A DNA stretch of 64,000 bases from Eubacteriales bacterium (GTDB taxonomy: Bacteria > Bacillota > Clostridia > Oscillospirales > Oscillospiraceae). The translations under genes were made by a program, and so were the position numbers. A model generated the notes under the pieces. The model searched no databases. It saw only the letters and a list, made by a program, of their open reading frames with translations, and was not told the DNA's origin. Below are positions 34,356-43,007 of the stretch, piece by piece; the stretch's first letter is position 1; the number at the start of each line of letters is the position of its first letter. The stretch covers positions 62,001-126,000 of the forward strand of contig JAUNJE010000001.1 of NCBI GenBank assembly GCA_030533415.1. Reading direction: 5' to 3'.

Positions 34356-36533
34356 TTAGAACAGGCCGAAGCTCTTGCACATACCGTTGCTGCCGGGGAG
34401 AATGGTATCCAGATAGCTCTTAGGATCACCATAGTCGGGGCCCCAGCCGCCGTTGGTACCGATGTCATAGTTCATCTCAGCGCCGGTGTTGGGATAGTAG
34501 GTAGCGTCGTACCAATCCTGAGCGGTATCGTAAGGAACGATGTCCACGATTACCAGGCCGCCCAGAGCGCTCTCGATGCTCTGCTTGTAAGCCTGGCCCT
34601 CATTCTTGAAGGACTCAGCGCCATAGTAGTTGGCCAGATCCAGGTGGACAGGGTTCTCAGCGGAGATCTCATAGCCCTGTGCCTTCAGCTCTTCCACAGC
34701 GATAGCCATCTCAGCAGCAGCGACCTCGGGGTTGTACCAGCCGTCATAGCCGATGCCCAGGCCGGTTTCGGAATCAAAAGCCTTGATGTGGCTGCCGTCG
34801 GCCTCCAACTGGGCCTGACGGATCTCACCGTAGTAGGTACCGGCAGGGAAGGGGGTGGCAGTACCATTGATATCCACAGTCACGTCATGCTCCAGCTTGA
34901 CGAAATCGCCGGGGACATAGGCGTTGATCAGGTTGTTGTACTTCAGGTCTTCACCCACGCGCTGGGCATTGGCGGTAGCCCGGTCAATGGAGTAGTGGAC
35001 CGCGTGACGGAAGTGGACGTTCAGCAGGGCGGCGTGAGCCAGTTCCTTCTGCTCATCGGTCTGTGCGGACACGCCCAGAGTGGCGTCGTTGTAGTTGGCA
35101 AAAGCCTTCCGGTTGACGTTCAGCCAGGCAACAAAGCTGGTGGCTTCGGTCTCAGTGGTGTAGGCATACTCATCAAACAGCTCATCTGCCTTTGCCATCT
35201 CGATGGTGGAGGTGTTCAGGCCTGCGCCACTGACATCACCGGCCTTCATGTCGTTGTAGGACTTGGTGGTGTCGGTCCCGTCATTGTACTTCCAAGTCAA
35301 GGTATGAACACCCAGACGCTCGGGAGCATAGTAGGACTCGTTGGCGGAGAATACGATGGTGTTCTTCTCAGTGAAGCTGGTGATCACGAAGGGTCCGTTG
35401 TAAGCAATGGTGTCGGGGCCGGTACCGTAGGTGTAGGAGCTGCTGTCCTTCGCGGCAGCGAACTCATCAAGGCCAAAGGCGCCGCCCTGGCTCAGGAAGT
35501 AAGCCCGGTTCAGGGGAGCGAAAATGCTGTAGCCCAGCATGGTCAGGAAGTAGGGAGTGGATTCGGTCAGGGTGTACTCCAGGGTGTAGTCATCCAGGGC
35601 CTTGACGCCCACCTCCGCAAAGTCAGTGGTCTCGCCGTTCATGTACTCGCTAGCGCCAACGAGCAGACCGTCAACCAGCCACTCCAGGCCGCCCTGGGCA
35701 TCCAGCATGTGCTGCATACCGGCGAGCCAGTCGTCAGCGGTCACTTCGCCCAGCTCACGGCCCTGGGAATCGACCCACTTCACGCCCTGACGGATTTTGA
35801 AGGTGAAGACGGTCATATCATCGTTGACCTCAACACTCTCAGCCAGAGCGGGGACCTGGTTGTTCTTTGCATCGTACATCATCAGTCCGTCATAGGTCTG
35901 CATGATGGGCTCGGCATCCGCCTGCAGGTAGGTAGCCAGCACGTCCCAGGTCTGGGGGTCCGCAGTGTTAATGTAGTCGTAGCTGTCCTTCATGGTGTAG
36001 CCATTGCTGGTCAGATACTCTTGCGCCTCGGTCATATAAGCAGCAGCGTCAGCGGCTTCCTCCCAAATCTTCTTCAGCTCGTCACGGTCAGCAGCCTTGA
36101 TGAGCTCGTTGGTGACCATAACGGAGTACTGACGGTCAGCATCACTGCCATACAGGATGGTGCTGATGGACTTGGGTACCACACGGCCGATGGCGTAGTT
36201 GCCGCCACGGGTGGTGGTGGGCTGCAGAACGCTGGCCTGCAGCAGCTTTGCCTCAGCGATAGCCTCCAGGGCATACCGCTCAGACATATCCATGCACTCC
36301 AGAGCCTCGCTGTAAGCCTCATAGAAGTCGCTCAGGATGTAGTCATACAGCTCCTCGTCGGTGGCGTCGGGGCCGGGGACCCCAGGAGCTTCCACATTGG
36401 ACTCAGTAGGAGCCTCAGTGGTATTGGGGGCTGCAGCCACAGTCGTCTCGGCGGGCGTCGCGTTGTTGCCGCAGCCAGCAAAGATACCGGCAACCATTAG
36501 TACAGCCAGCATCAAAGCAAGTGTCTTTTTCAT
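34356..36533 (-). CDS. Oligopeptide-binding lipoprotein (SBP_bac_5), enlarged
   Basis: 725 residues, against ~540 for typical OppA. A lipoprotein signal ends VAGIFAGC with the lipidated cysteine at 21, then a Thr/Ala/Pro/Glu-rich linker to ~55. Residues ~55-200 are an added, mostly helical acidic segment (DEELYDYILSDFYEAYSEAL) not found in standard OppA. The family 5 domain starts near 205 (LQADAEPIMQTYDGLMMYDA) and includes VFTFKIRQGVKWVDSQG and FRHAVHYSIDRA. It captures peptides outside the membrane and delivers them to the permease. The ATG follows AAGGAGGTAAGATT; the 5' leader is structured. First gene of the operon. Confidence 0.93.
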   Translation of the reverse strand: MKKTLALMLAVLMVAGIFAGCGNNATPAETTVAAAPNTTEAPTESNVEAPGVPGPDATDEELYDYILSDFYEAYSEALECMDMSERYALEAIAEAKLLQASVLQPTTTRGGNYAIGRVVPKSISTILYGSDADRQYSVMVTNELIKAADRDELKKIWEEAADAAAYMTEAQEYLTSNGYTMKDSYDYINTADPQTWDVLATYLQADAEPIMQTYDGLMMYDAKNNQVPALAESVEVNDDMTVFTFKIRQGVKWVDSQGRELGEVTADDWLAGMQHMLDAQGGLEWLVDGLLVGASEYMNGETTDFAEVGVKALDDYTLEYTLTESTPYFLTMLGYSIFAPLNRAYFLSQGGAFGLDEFAAAKDSSSYTYGTGPDTIAYNGPFVITSFTEKNTIVFSANESYYAPERLGVHTLTWKYNDGTDTTKSYNDMKAGDVSGAGLNTSTIEMAKADELFDEYAYTTETEATSFVAWLNVNRKAFANYNDATLGVSAQTDEQKELAHAALLNVHFRHAVHYSIDRATANAQRVGEDLKYNNLINAYVPGDFVKLEHDVTVDINGTATPFPAGTYYGEIRQAQLEADGSHIKAFDSETGLGIGYDGWYNPEVAAAEMAIAVEELKAQGYEISAENPVHLDLANYYGAESFKNEGQAYKQSIESALGGLVIVDIVPYDTAQDWYDATYYPNTGAEMNYDIGTNGGWGPDYGDPKSYLDTILPGSNGMCKSFGLF

Positions 36534-36556
36534 TAATCTTACCTCCTTGTAATTTT

Positions 36557-36591
36557 CTATGTTGTCGAGCCAAATCAGGTTCGCTACATAG
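36557..36591 (-). promoter_or_regulatory. Hairpin in the 5' leader of the opp operon
   Basis: CTATGT...ACATAG closes an inner GAGCC/GGTTC stem, ending 24 bases before the oppA-like start and just upstream of its SD. A second GC-rich dyad (GGCATCCCAGGCC/GGGCCCTCCGTGCC) lies at 36610-36640. The fold might control translation; I cannot match it to a known riboswitch. Confidence 0.45.
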
Positions 36592-37399
36592 CCTATCGGC
36601 GAACCGGCATCCCAGGCCCCAGGGCCCTCCGTGCCGCCGGCTGAGACACGGAAAGATTTAACAGACTATGATTCTTTTCCCTGAAAGGGAAAAGACGTTT
36701 GGCGGCGCCGCCAAAAATCCTTTTGTGCACCCGGCCCGCGTTCATAATCAGTTAAAAAATATATTCTTATTATGCACTGTCCGCGACTGGATGTCAAATG
36801 TTTTTTTAGATTTCATCGTTTTTAACAAAGTGAAAAACTTTTGCTTTTATTTTTTGTACGCAAAGACGGATTTGATGGCCGAAAAAAATGCTTGCAGCCC
36901 GTTTTTTCCGGGTTTCTGTAAAAGTCAGGCAGATCCTTTGGCGCTTTTACCTGCGTTTGCCTGTCGAAAACAATCCGTTCCGTCCCTCTCCCCGCCGGAT
37001 TCTGTGCCGCTATACATTATTATAATGTAAAGATTACAGGCCGCCTTAAATTTTCACCGATGCCGGGAATAAGTCCTGCCGGTTTTCAATCCGTGGGGTG
37101 GGAGCTTCTGCCAATCGGGGAATTGGGAGTGAACCTTAAACAGCCGATTTTTTATTCTATATTTATGCATATTATTCATTTTCCCTTTCGATCATTCATT
37201 GTATATTCTTTTTGAATATCCGTATATTCCTGAGATTTTCGAATATTTTTGTGCTATTTTTATTATGAGCAGCCTGTATTTTCCTGCATTGTTGTATAAC
37301 AAACCAATTGACGATGAATATTATTCGGAGTATAATTCATTCATCAAGAACCTCCCGGTATTTGCCCGGAGGATAAAAGCAAAAAGGAGAGTAAGAACT
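36592..37399. other. Long divergent intergenic region
   Basis: About 800 bases between the divergent transporter operons. It holds dyads TTTGGCGGCGCCGCCAAA (36698-36715) and CTTTTCCC-TGAA-AGGGAAAAG (36674-36693). A TATAAT at about 37019-37024 and an AT-rich stretch from 37140 to 37330 probably contain the promoters. Open frames here lack coding bias. Confidence 0.5.
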
Positions 37400-38257
37400 A
37401 TGAAGAAGTTATTTGCCATTGCCCTGGCGGCCCTGATGATCGTGGGCATGTTCGCCGGCTGCTCCGGCAGCGCCGCGCCTGAAACCACTGCCGCAGCCAC
37501 CACCGCTCCCGCCGCTGAGACCACTGCCCCCGCTTCCGAGACCACCGCGCCGGCCGCTGCCGCCCCCCTGACCATTGAGGATGGCAAGCTGGTCATGTCC
37601 ACCAACGCCGCGTTCCCTCCCTATGAGATGACCACCGATGACGGCGGCTTTGAGGGCATCGACGTGGAAATCGCCGGCGCCATTGCTGAGAAGCTGGGCC
37701 TGGAGCTGGTGGTCGATGACATGGACTTTGACGCCGCGCTGCTGGCCGTTCAGCAGGGCAAGTCCGACATCGTGATGGCCGGCGTTTCCGTCACCGACGC
37801 CCGGCTGCTGGTTATGAATTTCTCTGACAGCTACGCCACCGGCGTGCAGGTCGTTATCGTCAAGGAAGGCTCCGATGTGACCATGGATAACCTGGGCGAA
37901 AAGATGATCGGATGCCAGCGCGGCACCACCGGTTATATCTACGCTTCCGATACCCCCGAGAATGGCGGCTATGGTGAAGACCATGTCACCGCTTATGACA
38001 ACGGCGCTACCGCCGTTCAGGCCCTGATGAACGGCCAGGTGGACTGCGTCATCATCGACAGTGCCCCCGCACAGGAATTCGTTGCCGCCAATCCCGGCCT
38101 GACGATCCTGGAAGGCAACTGGGTGGAGGAATCCTACGCCATCGGCATTAACAAGGAAAACACCGCCCTGGTGGATGCCGTAAACCAGGCGCTGGCCGAG
38201 CTGACTGCCGACGGCACCGTGCAGGCCATCATTGACAAGTACATTTCCGCCGAATAA
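37400..38257 (+). CDS. Amino-acid-binding lipoprotein (SBP_bac_3)
   Basis: 285 residues. Lipoprotein signal with MIVGMFAGC (lipidated C21), an ETTAP-repeat linker to ~60, then a family 3 binding domain: LVMSTNAAFPPYEMTTDDGG, FEGIDVEIAGAIAEKLG, DFDAALLAVQQGKSDIVMAG and the C-terminal VDAVNQALAELTADGTVQAI. It binds a polar amino acid outside the membrane for the ABC system encoded downstream. ATG 37400 follows AAAAGGAGAG; upstream in-frame sequence is AT-rich and non-coding. A strong hairpin (38271-38300) separates it from the permease gene. Confidence 0.94.
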   Translation: MKKLFAIALAALMIVGMFAGCSGSAAPETTAAATTAPAAETTAPASETTAPAAAAPLTIEDGKLVMSTNAAFPPYEMTTDDGGFEGIDVEIAGAIAEKLGLELVVDDMDFDAALLAVQQGKSDIVMAGVSVTDARLLVMNFSDSYATGVQVVIVKEGSDVTMDNLGEKMIGCQRGTTGYIYASDTPENGGYGEDHVTAYDNGATAVQALMNGQVDCVIIDSAPAQEFVAANPGLTILEGNWVEESYAIGINKENTALVDAVNQALAELTADGTVQAIIDKYISAE

Positions 38258-38270
38258 TGTATGCAAAATT

Positions 38271-38300
38271 CCATAAGGGCGGCCTAAGCCGCCCTTATGG
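38271..38300 (+). terminator. Intra-operon hairpin after binding-protein gene
   Basis: CCATAAGGGCGGC-CTAA-GCCGCCCTTATGG, a perfect 13-bp stem without a U-run. Likely partial terminator or mRNA stabiliser that raises binding-protein output relative to permease. Confidence 0.75.
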
Positions 38301-38402
38301 CGTTTCCTGTTGTATTTGGAAAACTGTTTTTCCATCTCCGCCGGGCACCGGCAGGGAAAATGGTTTTCTGGATATAACCCAAAACAAACAAGGAGTGAGT
38401 CT

Positions 38403-39167
38403 GTGGAACAATACGAAGCTTGGAAAGCCCTGCTCCGGCAAGGCACCGGTATCCCCTTCTGGCAGGAATTTTATGTAAAATTTTACCAGGCCTTTCTCGA
38501 GAATAGCCGCTGGCGGCAATACCTGGGGGGCGTGGGCACCACCCTTCTGGTCACCGCCATGGCCCTGTGTCTGGGCATTGTGCTGGGCATTTTGGTGGCA
38601 ATGGTCCGCACCGCCCACGACCAGCAGCGCCCCGGCAGGAAAAATCCCATCCTCGGTGTTCTCAACGGCATCTGCAAGATTTATGTCACCGTTATCCGCG
38701 GCACCCCCATGATGGTGCAGCTGCTGATCATGGGATTGGTAGTCTTCTCCAGCAGCCGGAATTTTACCGCCATCGGCGCCCTGACCCTGGGCATCAACTC
38801 CGGCGCCTATGTGGCGGAGATCATCCGGGGCGGCCTGATGGCACTGGATCCCGGCCAGGCGGAAGCAGGCCGCAGCCTGGGCTTAAATTACGCCGACACC
38901 ATGCGCTTCATCGTCATCCCCCAGGCCTTCAAGGCCATTCTCCCCTCCCTGGGCAACGAGTTCATCATTCTTTTGAAGGACACCTCCCTGATCACCGTCA
39001 TCGGCGGCAAGGAGCTGGTCTATGCCGCCCAGGGTATCTACGGCCGCACCTATGAGCAGATGTATCCCCTTTTGGGCATCGCCTGCATTTATCTGGTGCT
39101 GGTCATCATCTTTAGCTGGCTGCTGGGCATTCTGGAAAGGAGGCTGCGTCAAAGTGATCGACGTTAA
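38403..39167 (+). CDS. Polar amino acid ABC permease (HisM/GlnP type)
   Basis: 254 residues, about five TM helices. The hallmarks are [14 protein letters not shown], the coupling motif [20 protein letters not shown] followed by [20 protein letters not shown], and [19 protein letters not shown]. It forms the membrane channel, probably as a homodimer because only one permease gene is present. The start is GTG 38403 behind AAGGAGTGAGTCT; longer frames overlap the hairpin region. It overlaps the ATPase gene by 14 bases. Confidence 0.94.
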   Translation: MEQYEAWKALLRQGTGIPFWQEFYVKFYQAFLENSRWRQYLGGVGTTLLVTAMALCLGIVLGILVAMVRTAHDQQRPGRKNPILGVLNGICKIYVTVIRGTPMMVQLLIMGLVVFSSSRNFTAIGALTLGINSGAYVAEIIRGGLMALDPGQAEAGRSLGLNYADTMRFIVIPQAFKAILPSLGNEFIILLKDTSLITVIGGKELVYAAQGIYGRTYEQMYPLLGIACIYLVLVIIFSWLLGILERRLRQSDRR

Positions 39168-39876
39168 GCATTTAAGCAAATCCTTTGGCGACCATCTGGT
39201 GCTGAAGGACATCTCCGAGCACATCTATCCCGGCGAGAAGGTGGTCATCATCGGTCCCTCCGGCTCCGGCAAGTCCACCTTTCTGCGCAGTCTGAACCTG
39301 CTGGAGGTACCTTCCTCCGGTTCCATCTGTTTCGAAGGTGTGGAGATCACCGACCCCAAGACGGACATTGACCGGGTCCGCCGCCAGATGGGCATGGTGT
39401 TCCAGCATTTTAACCTGTTCCCCAATATGACCATCCGGCGCAACATCACCCTGGCCCCTGTGCGCACGGGACTGATGAAGCAGGAGCAGGCTGATGAGGC
39501 TGCCATGCAGCTGCTGCGCCGGGTTGGCCTGGAGGCCAAGGCCGACGCCTATCCCAATCAGCTTTCCGGCGGTCAGAAGCAGCGCATCGCCATCGTCCGC
39601 GCCCTGGCCATGAACCCCAAGGTGATGCTTTTTGACGAGCCGACCTCCGCTCTGGACCCGGAAATGGTAGGCGAGGTCCTGGCTGTCATGAAGGAGCTGG
39701 CAGCGGACGGTATGACCATGGTGGTGGTCACCCACGAAATGGGCTTTGCCCGGGAAGTCGGCAACCGTATTCTGTTCATGGACGAGGGCCAAATTCTGGA
39801 ACAGGGCTCGCCCGCGGAGGTCTTTGGCAATCCCAAGAATCTCCGGCTGCAGGATTTTCTGTCGAAAGTTTTATAA
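39154..39876 (+). CDS. Polar amino acid ABC transporter ATPase (GlnQ type)
   Basis: 240 residues, standard length. Walker [10 protein letters not shown]-loop [14 protein letters not shown] (the FNLFPN wording is specific to polar amino acid transporters), signature LSGGQKQR, Walker [16 protein letters not shown] and H-loop [12 protein letters not shown]. Start is GTG 39154 behind AAAGGAGGCTGCG inside the permease gene's end; the overlap implies translational coupling. Powers uptake with the two preceding genes. Confidence 0.95.
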   Translation: MIDVKHLSKSFGDHLVLKDISEHIYPGEKVVIIGPSGSGKSTFLRSLNLLEVPSSGSICFEGVEITDPKTDIDRVRRQMGMVFQHFNLFPNMTIRRNITLAPVRTGLMKQEQADEAAMQLLRRVGLEAKADAYPNQLSGGQKQRIAIVRALAMNPKVMLFDEPTSALDPEMVGEVLAVMKELAADGMTMVVVTHEMGFAREVGNRILFMDEGQILEQGSPAEVFGNPKNLRLQDFLSKVL

Positions 39877-39888
39877 TTCCTTAAGTTT

Positions 39889-39921
39889 TTCCTCCGAATG
39901 CGGAAACTGCATTCGGAGGAA
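39889..39921 (+). terminator. Terminator of amino acid ABC operon
   Basis: TTCCTCCGAATGC and GCATTCGGAGGAA form a perfect 13-bp stem, 12 bases after the stop. Confidence 0.8.
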
Positions 39922-40003
39922 TTGCGTTTATGCCGGATTTGTGCTATAGTAATATCTGCCCCGCCGACCGTGCCGCCTTCCGCCGCCAGGCTGGTGATTC
40001 CAT

Positions 40004-40036
40004 AAAAAATTCCCGGCCCTCCGGCCGGGATTTTCC
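40004..40036 (-). terminator. Terminator of ArsR-family gene
   Basis: AATTCCCGGCC-CTCC-GGCCGGGATT; on the minus strand the stem is followed by a T6 run. It lies beyond the type B repeat that abuts the arsR-like gene. Confidence 0.75.
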
Positions 40037-40042
40037 AAATTA

Positions 40043-40116
40043 TACTGATATTCCATTAAAAAGTTTCATTCGCCAGAATGGAAATTTTTAGAAACATTTT
40101 TATTAAAGAAACAGTC
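40043..40116. repeat. TACTG-family repeat (type B, shortened copy)
   Basis: Begins TACTGATATTCCATTAAAAA and ends TTATTAAAGAAACAGTC, a slightly decayed CTTTATAA...CAGTA end. The middle hairpins are gone. Its right edge touches the stop codon (40117-40119) of the arsR-like gene. Confidence 0.8.
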
Positions 40117-40410
40117 TTACTCCAAAACGTGCTCCAAACCCGTCTGCAAAATGATCTTCACATGATCATCCGCCAAGGAATAGAGGATGTTTTTCCCCTC
40201 CCGGCGGAATTTGATCAGCTGCATCTGCTTCAAAATGCGCAGCTGATGGGAGATGGCGCTTTGGCTCAGCTCCACCGCTTCGGCAATATCCGTTACACAC
40301 AGCTCCCGCTCCACCAGCAGTGACAGAATATGCACCCGGGTGGAATCGGCGAAGCCCTTAAACAGCTCCGCAATCGCATCCAGCGTCTCTTTTTCGGGAA
40401 TGGCCTGCAT
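40117..40410 (-). CDS. ArsR/SmtB-family metal-responsive repressor
   Basis: 97 residues, winged HTH: LFKGFADSTRVHILSLLVER, the ELCVTDIAEAV segment, and recognition helix SQSAISHQLRILKQ. ELCV matches the alpha-3 metal site motif of SmtB/CadC relatives in form, though only one cysteine is present. The C-terminal helix DDHVKIILQTGLEHVLE has the D-x-H...H-x-x-E spacing of the alpha-5 zinc site in CzrA/SmtB. Zn or a similar metal is therefore the likely ligand. ATG 40410 follows CAAGGAGGTGCCC. No metal transporter is adjacent, so its target gene may lie elsewhere or have been lost. Confidence 0.88.
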   Translation of the reverse strand: MQAIPEKETLDAIAELFKGFADSTRVHILSLLVERELCVTDIAEAVELSQSAISHQLRILKQMQLIKFRREGKNILYSLADDHVKIILQTGLEHVLE

Positions 40411-40713
40411 CCGGGCACCTCCTTGATTTTTGAAAGGCTTGCCTGCTAAAAGGCAAACCGGGCTTTGGGCGCTTCTGGCCTGTCAGCCAATTCGTGTTTT
40501 TATTATCTTAGCGTATTTTCCCGGAATTTGCAACCACTTTCTTCCGGCCTTTTTTGGGGCCGCAGCCGCCTGTCCCGGCGTCCAAGGCCCATGTCCACCT
40601 CGACATTTTCTTTTAAGATTTTACGAAAAGTCTATGCAAATGAAAAGAATTATGTTATAGTATAGTAAGTTTAATATGTTAACTTATGCGCAAAATGAGA
40701 ATGAGGCGATGAA
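40411..40713. other. Intergenic region upstream of glycosyltransferase operon
   Basis: No gene. The AT-rich 3' part (TTATGTTATAGTATAGTAAG, 40650-40669) probably holds the promoter of the downstream operon; a -35 box cannot be chosen with confidence. Confidence 0.45.
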
Positions 40714-41814
40714 ATGAAAGATTTATCTAAAATTTCGGTAGTCCTCCCCTCCCTCGACCCGGATGAGAAGCTGTCCGCCGTTATTGACGGTCTTTTGGAA
40801 TACGGCTTCACGGACATCATTCTGGTCAACGACGGAAGCAAGCCCGAAAACCTCCCTTATTTCCTGGACGCCGCTGACCGGCATCCGGAAATCCATCTGC
40901 TCCACCACGAAGTCAACAAGGGCAAGGGCGCTGCCCTGAAAAATGCCTTCCGTTGGTTTTTGGAAAACCGCCCCGATGGCGTGGGGGTCGTCACGGTGGA
41001 TGGCGATAACCAGCACCACCCGGAGGATACCCGGGCCTGCTGTGAACACATGCTGGAAACCGGCCACTGTGTCCTGGGCTGCCGGGACTTTACCTTGGAG
41101 CATGTCCCTCCCCGGAGCCGCTTCGGCAACCACGCCACCTCCCTGGTGTTCAAAATCTTCTGCGGAATGACCATTTCCGACACCCAGACCGGCCTGCGGG
41201 CGCTGCCCCGGGACGCGCTGGAAATCCTGGTAAACGTGGCCGGCGACCGATTTGAATACGAAACCAATATGCTGCTTGCCTTTAAGACCAACGCCATTCC
41301 CTTTGACGAGGTCAAGATCCGTACGGTATATATCGAAGAAAACAAAAGCTCCCACTTCCGGGTCATTCATGACTCCTGGCGGATCTATAAGCTGATTCTG
41401 GCCCATTTCTTCCGCTATACCCTCAGCTCCCTGGCCAGCGCTGTGGTGGATACGGTTTGTTTTTCCCTGCTGGACTGGCTCCTGGCCGGATTTTTGGGCG
41501 GCTTCGCCCTGACCGCCGCCGCAGGCGGAGGGGCGCGGATTCTCTCCTCCCTGCTGAATTTCTTTCTGAATAAGCAGCTGGTTTTCAAGGCCCATGTGGA
41601 CACCGGGAAGGCCATGCTTCGCTATTACTGCCTGGCCCTGCCCCAGATGGCGGCACAGGTCCTGCTGACCCATGGCTTCTACGCCCTCTTCCGTATCAGC
41701 GACCGGGCTGTCGGCCTGCGCACCCTGATTTACACCATTGTCATGGTTGCGCTTTATTTCCTTAGCTACATGATCCAGCAGCGCTGGGTCTTTGCACCGC
41801 AAAAATCCAAATAA
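40714..41814 (+). CDS. GT2 glycosyltransferase fused to GtrA membrane domain
   Basis: 366 residues. Residues 1-230 are a family 2 glycosyltransferase (KISVVLPSLDPDEKLSAVID, nucleotide-binding ILVNDGS, metal-binding VTVDGDNQHHPED, DTQTGLRALPRDALE) close to dolichyl/undecaprenyl-phosphate mannosyl or glucosyl transferases. Residues ~235-360 form a four-helix GtrA-like domain (FRYTLSSLASAVVDTVCFSL, LLNFFLNKQLVFKA, QQRWVFAP). The likely job is to load a sugar on undecaprenyl phosphate and flip or retain it for envelope glycosylation. ATG follows GAGGCGATGAA. First gene of a four-gene operon. Confidence 0.93.
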   Translation: MKDLSKISVVLPSLDPDEKLSAVIDGLLEYGFTDIILVNDGSKPENLPYFLDAADRHPEIHLLHHEVNKGKGAALKNAFRWFLENRPDGVGVVTVDGDNQHHPEDTRACCEHMLETGHCVLGCRDFTLEHVPPRSRFGNHATSLVFKIFCGMTISDTQTGLRALPRDALEILVNVAGDRFEYETNMLLAFKTNAIPFDEVKIRTVYIEENKSSHFRVIHDSWRIYKLILAHFFRYTLSSLASAVVDTVCFSLLDWLLAGFLGGFALTAAAGGGARILSSLLNFFLNKQLVFKAHVDTGKAMLRYYCLALPQMAAQVLLTHGFYALFRISDRAVGLRTLIYTIVMVALYFLSYMIQQRWVFAPQKSK

Positions 41815-41826
41815 GAGGTTGAAAAA

Positions 41827-42993
41827 ATGAGCAAAAAGAATGTCCCGGATTATGCCGCTTCCATGGAGTCAGGAGCCGGCATGGCTGCCAAGCAGCCTAA
41901 GAAAAAGAAGAAGGGCGGCGGCCTTTTGGGCCGTATCATCCGCCGGTTTTTCCTGCTGCTGTTCACCGTTATCATCCTAGTCGTCGCGGCGCTGTGCCTG
42001 GCGGCGAACCTGGTGTTCAACGGCCCCTCCCCCGCTGCCCGCAGCGTGCTGACCATGACACTGCTGGAGCCAAGCGCCACCAAATGGATCCCCGCCCTGT
42101 TCATCGGGGAGGATGGTGTGAACGCCATTCTCGACAGTGCCAATGGCGCTGGACTGACTGACGATATCAGCAGCACCTCTCAGGTGGTCATCAAAAAGGT
42201 TGGCGCCATCACCTCTGAGGATCATGAATGGGACAACTATCCCGACGGCATCCGTATTGAAAGCTATGCCGGCGATACCTATAATGCCCATATTATGATC
42301 ATCCGCGACCCCTCCCTGGTCTACATGGCCACCTCCACCGACTCCTTCTCCACCAGCACCCCCGGCAAACGGATCAATCAGGCCATTGCGGACGAGGGCG
42401 CCGTTGCCGCCATCAACGCCGGTGCCTTCAACGACGACGGTACCGCCAGCAGCTATGTCGGCAGCTGCCCCCTGGGCCTGGTCATGTCCAAGGGCAATTG
42501 TGTCTGGACCAGCGGCAAGCAGCCGGGTCTGGAAGGCTTCGCGGGCTTCAATACGGACAACATCCTGGTGGTGTCCAAAACCAACCTGACCAAAGCCCAG
42601 GCGGAAGAGCTGAACATCCGCGATGGCTGCTGCTTCGGCCCTGTTCTGATTATGAACGGGGAGGTCAACATGGAAGCCTACGCTGTTTCCGGCTGGAATC
42701 CCCGTACTGCCATCGGCCAGCGGGCAGACGGCGCCGTGATCTTCGTGTGTATCGACGGACGCCAGGCTGGCTCCATTGGCGGAACCTACGCCGATGTCAT
42801 CAACATCATGGTGGAATATGGCGCGGTCAACGCCTGCAATATGGACGGCGGCTCCTCCTCCGTCATGATGTACCTGGATAGCTACGGCCTGTACGGAGAA
42901 GCGGGCCAGTATCAGATGATCAACAATTACTCTCTGCTTCAGTCCCAGCCGAGACGTATGCCGAACTTCTGGATGGTTCGGCCTGCTGAGTAA
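41827..42993 (+). CDS. Membrane-anchored phosphodiester glycosidase (NAGPA-like)
   Basis: 388 residues: a basic Lys-rich cytoplasmic start, one TM (about 38-62), then an extracytoplasmic NAGPA domain (PF09992). Conserved pieces are INAGAFNDDGTASSYVG, GFNTDNILVV, NPRTAIGQRADGAVIFVCID and the hallmark NACNMDGGSSSVMMY. Relatives remove GlcNAc-phosphodiester groups or act in exopolysaccharide and teichoic acid metabolism. Twelve bases after the GT2-GtrA gene and 14 before the next, so one operon. The exact glycan is unknown. Confidence 0.92.
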   Translation: MSKKNVPDYAASMESGAGMAAKQPKKKKKGGGLLGRIIRRFFLLLFTVIILVVAALCLAANLVFNGPSPAARSVLTMTLLEPSATKWIPALFIGEDGVNAILDSANGAGLTDDISSTSQVVIKKVGAITSEDHEWDNYPDGIRIESYAGDTYNAHIMIIRDPSLVYMATSTDSFSTSTPGKRINQAIADEGAVAAINAGAFNDDGTASSYVGSCPLGLVMSKGNCVWTSGKQPGLEGFAGFNTDNILVVSKTNLTKAQAEELNIRDGCCFGPVLIMNGEVNMEAYAVSGWNPRTAIGQRADGAVIFVCIDGRQAGSIGGTYADVINIMVEYGAVNACNMDGGSSSVMMYLDSYGLYGEAGQYQMINNYSLLQSQPRRMPNFWMVRPAE

Positions 42994-43007
42994 GGGAGGT
43001 GTAAGCT

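Noticed and set aside
36540..36660. TPP riboswitch, suggested by GAACCTGATTTGG and CTGAGA
   Set aside because: The two motifs lie on opposite strands and the surrounding helices of the THI box are absent.
36668..37030. A 120-codon plus-strand gene
   Set aside because: Low-complexity, AT-biased sequence with no ribosome site; it lies in the divergent promoter region.
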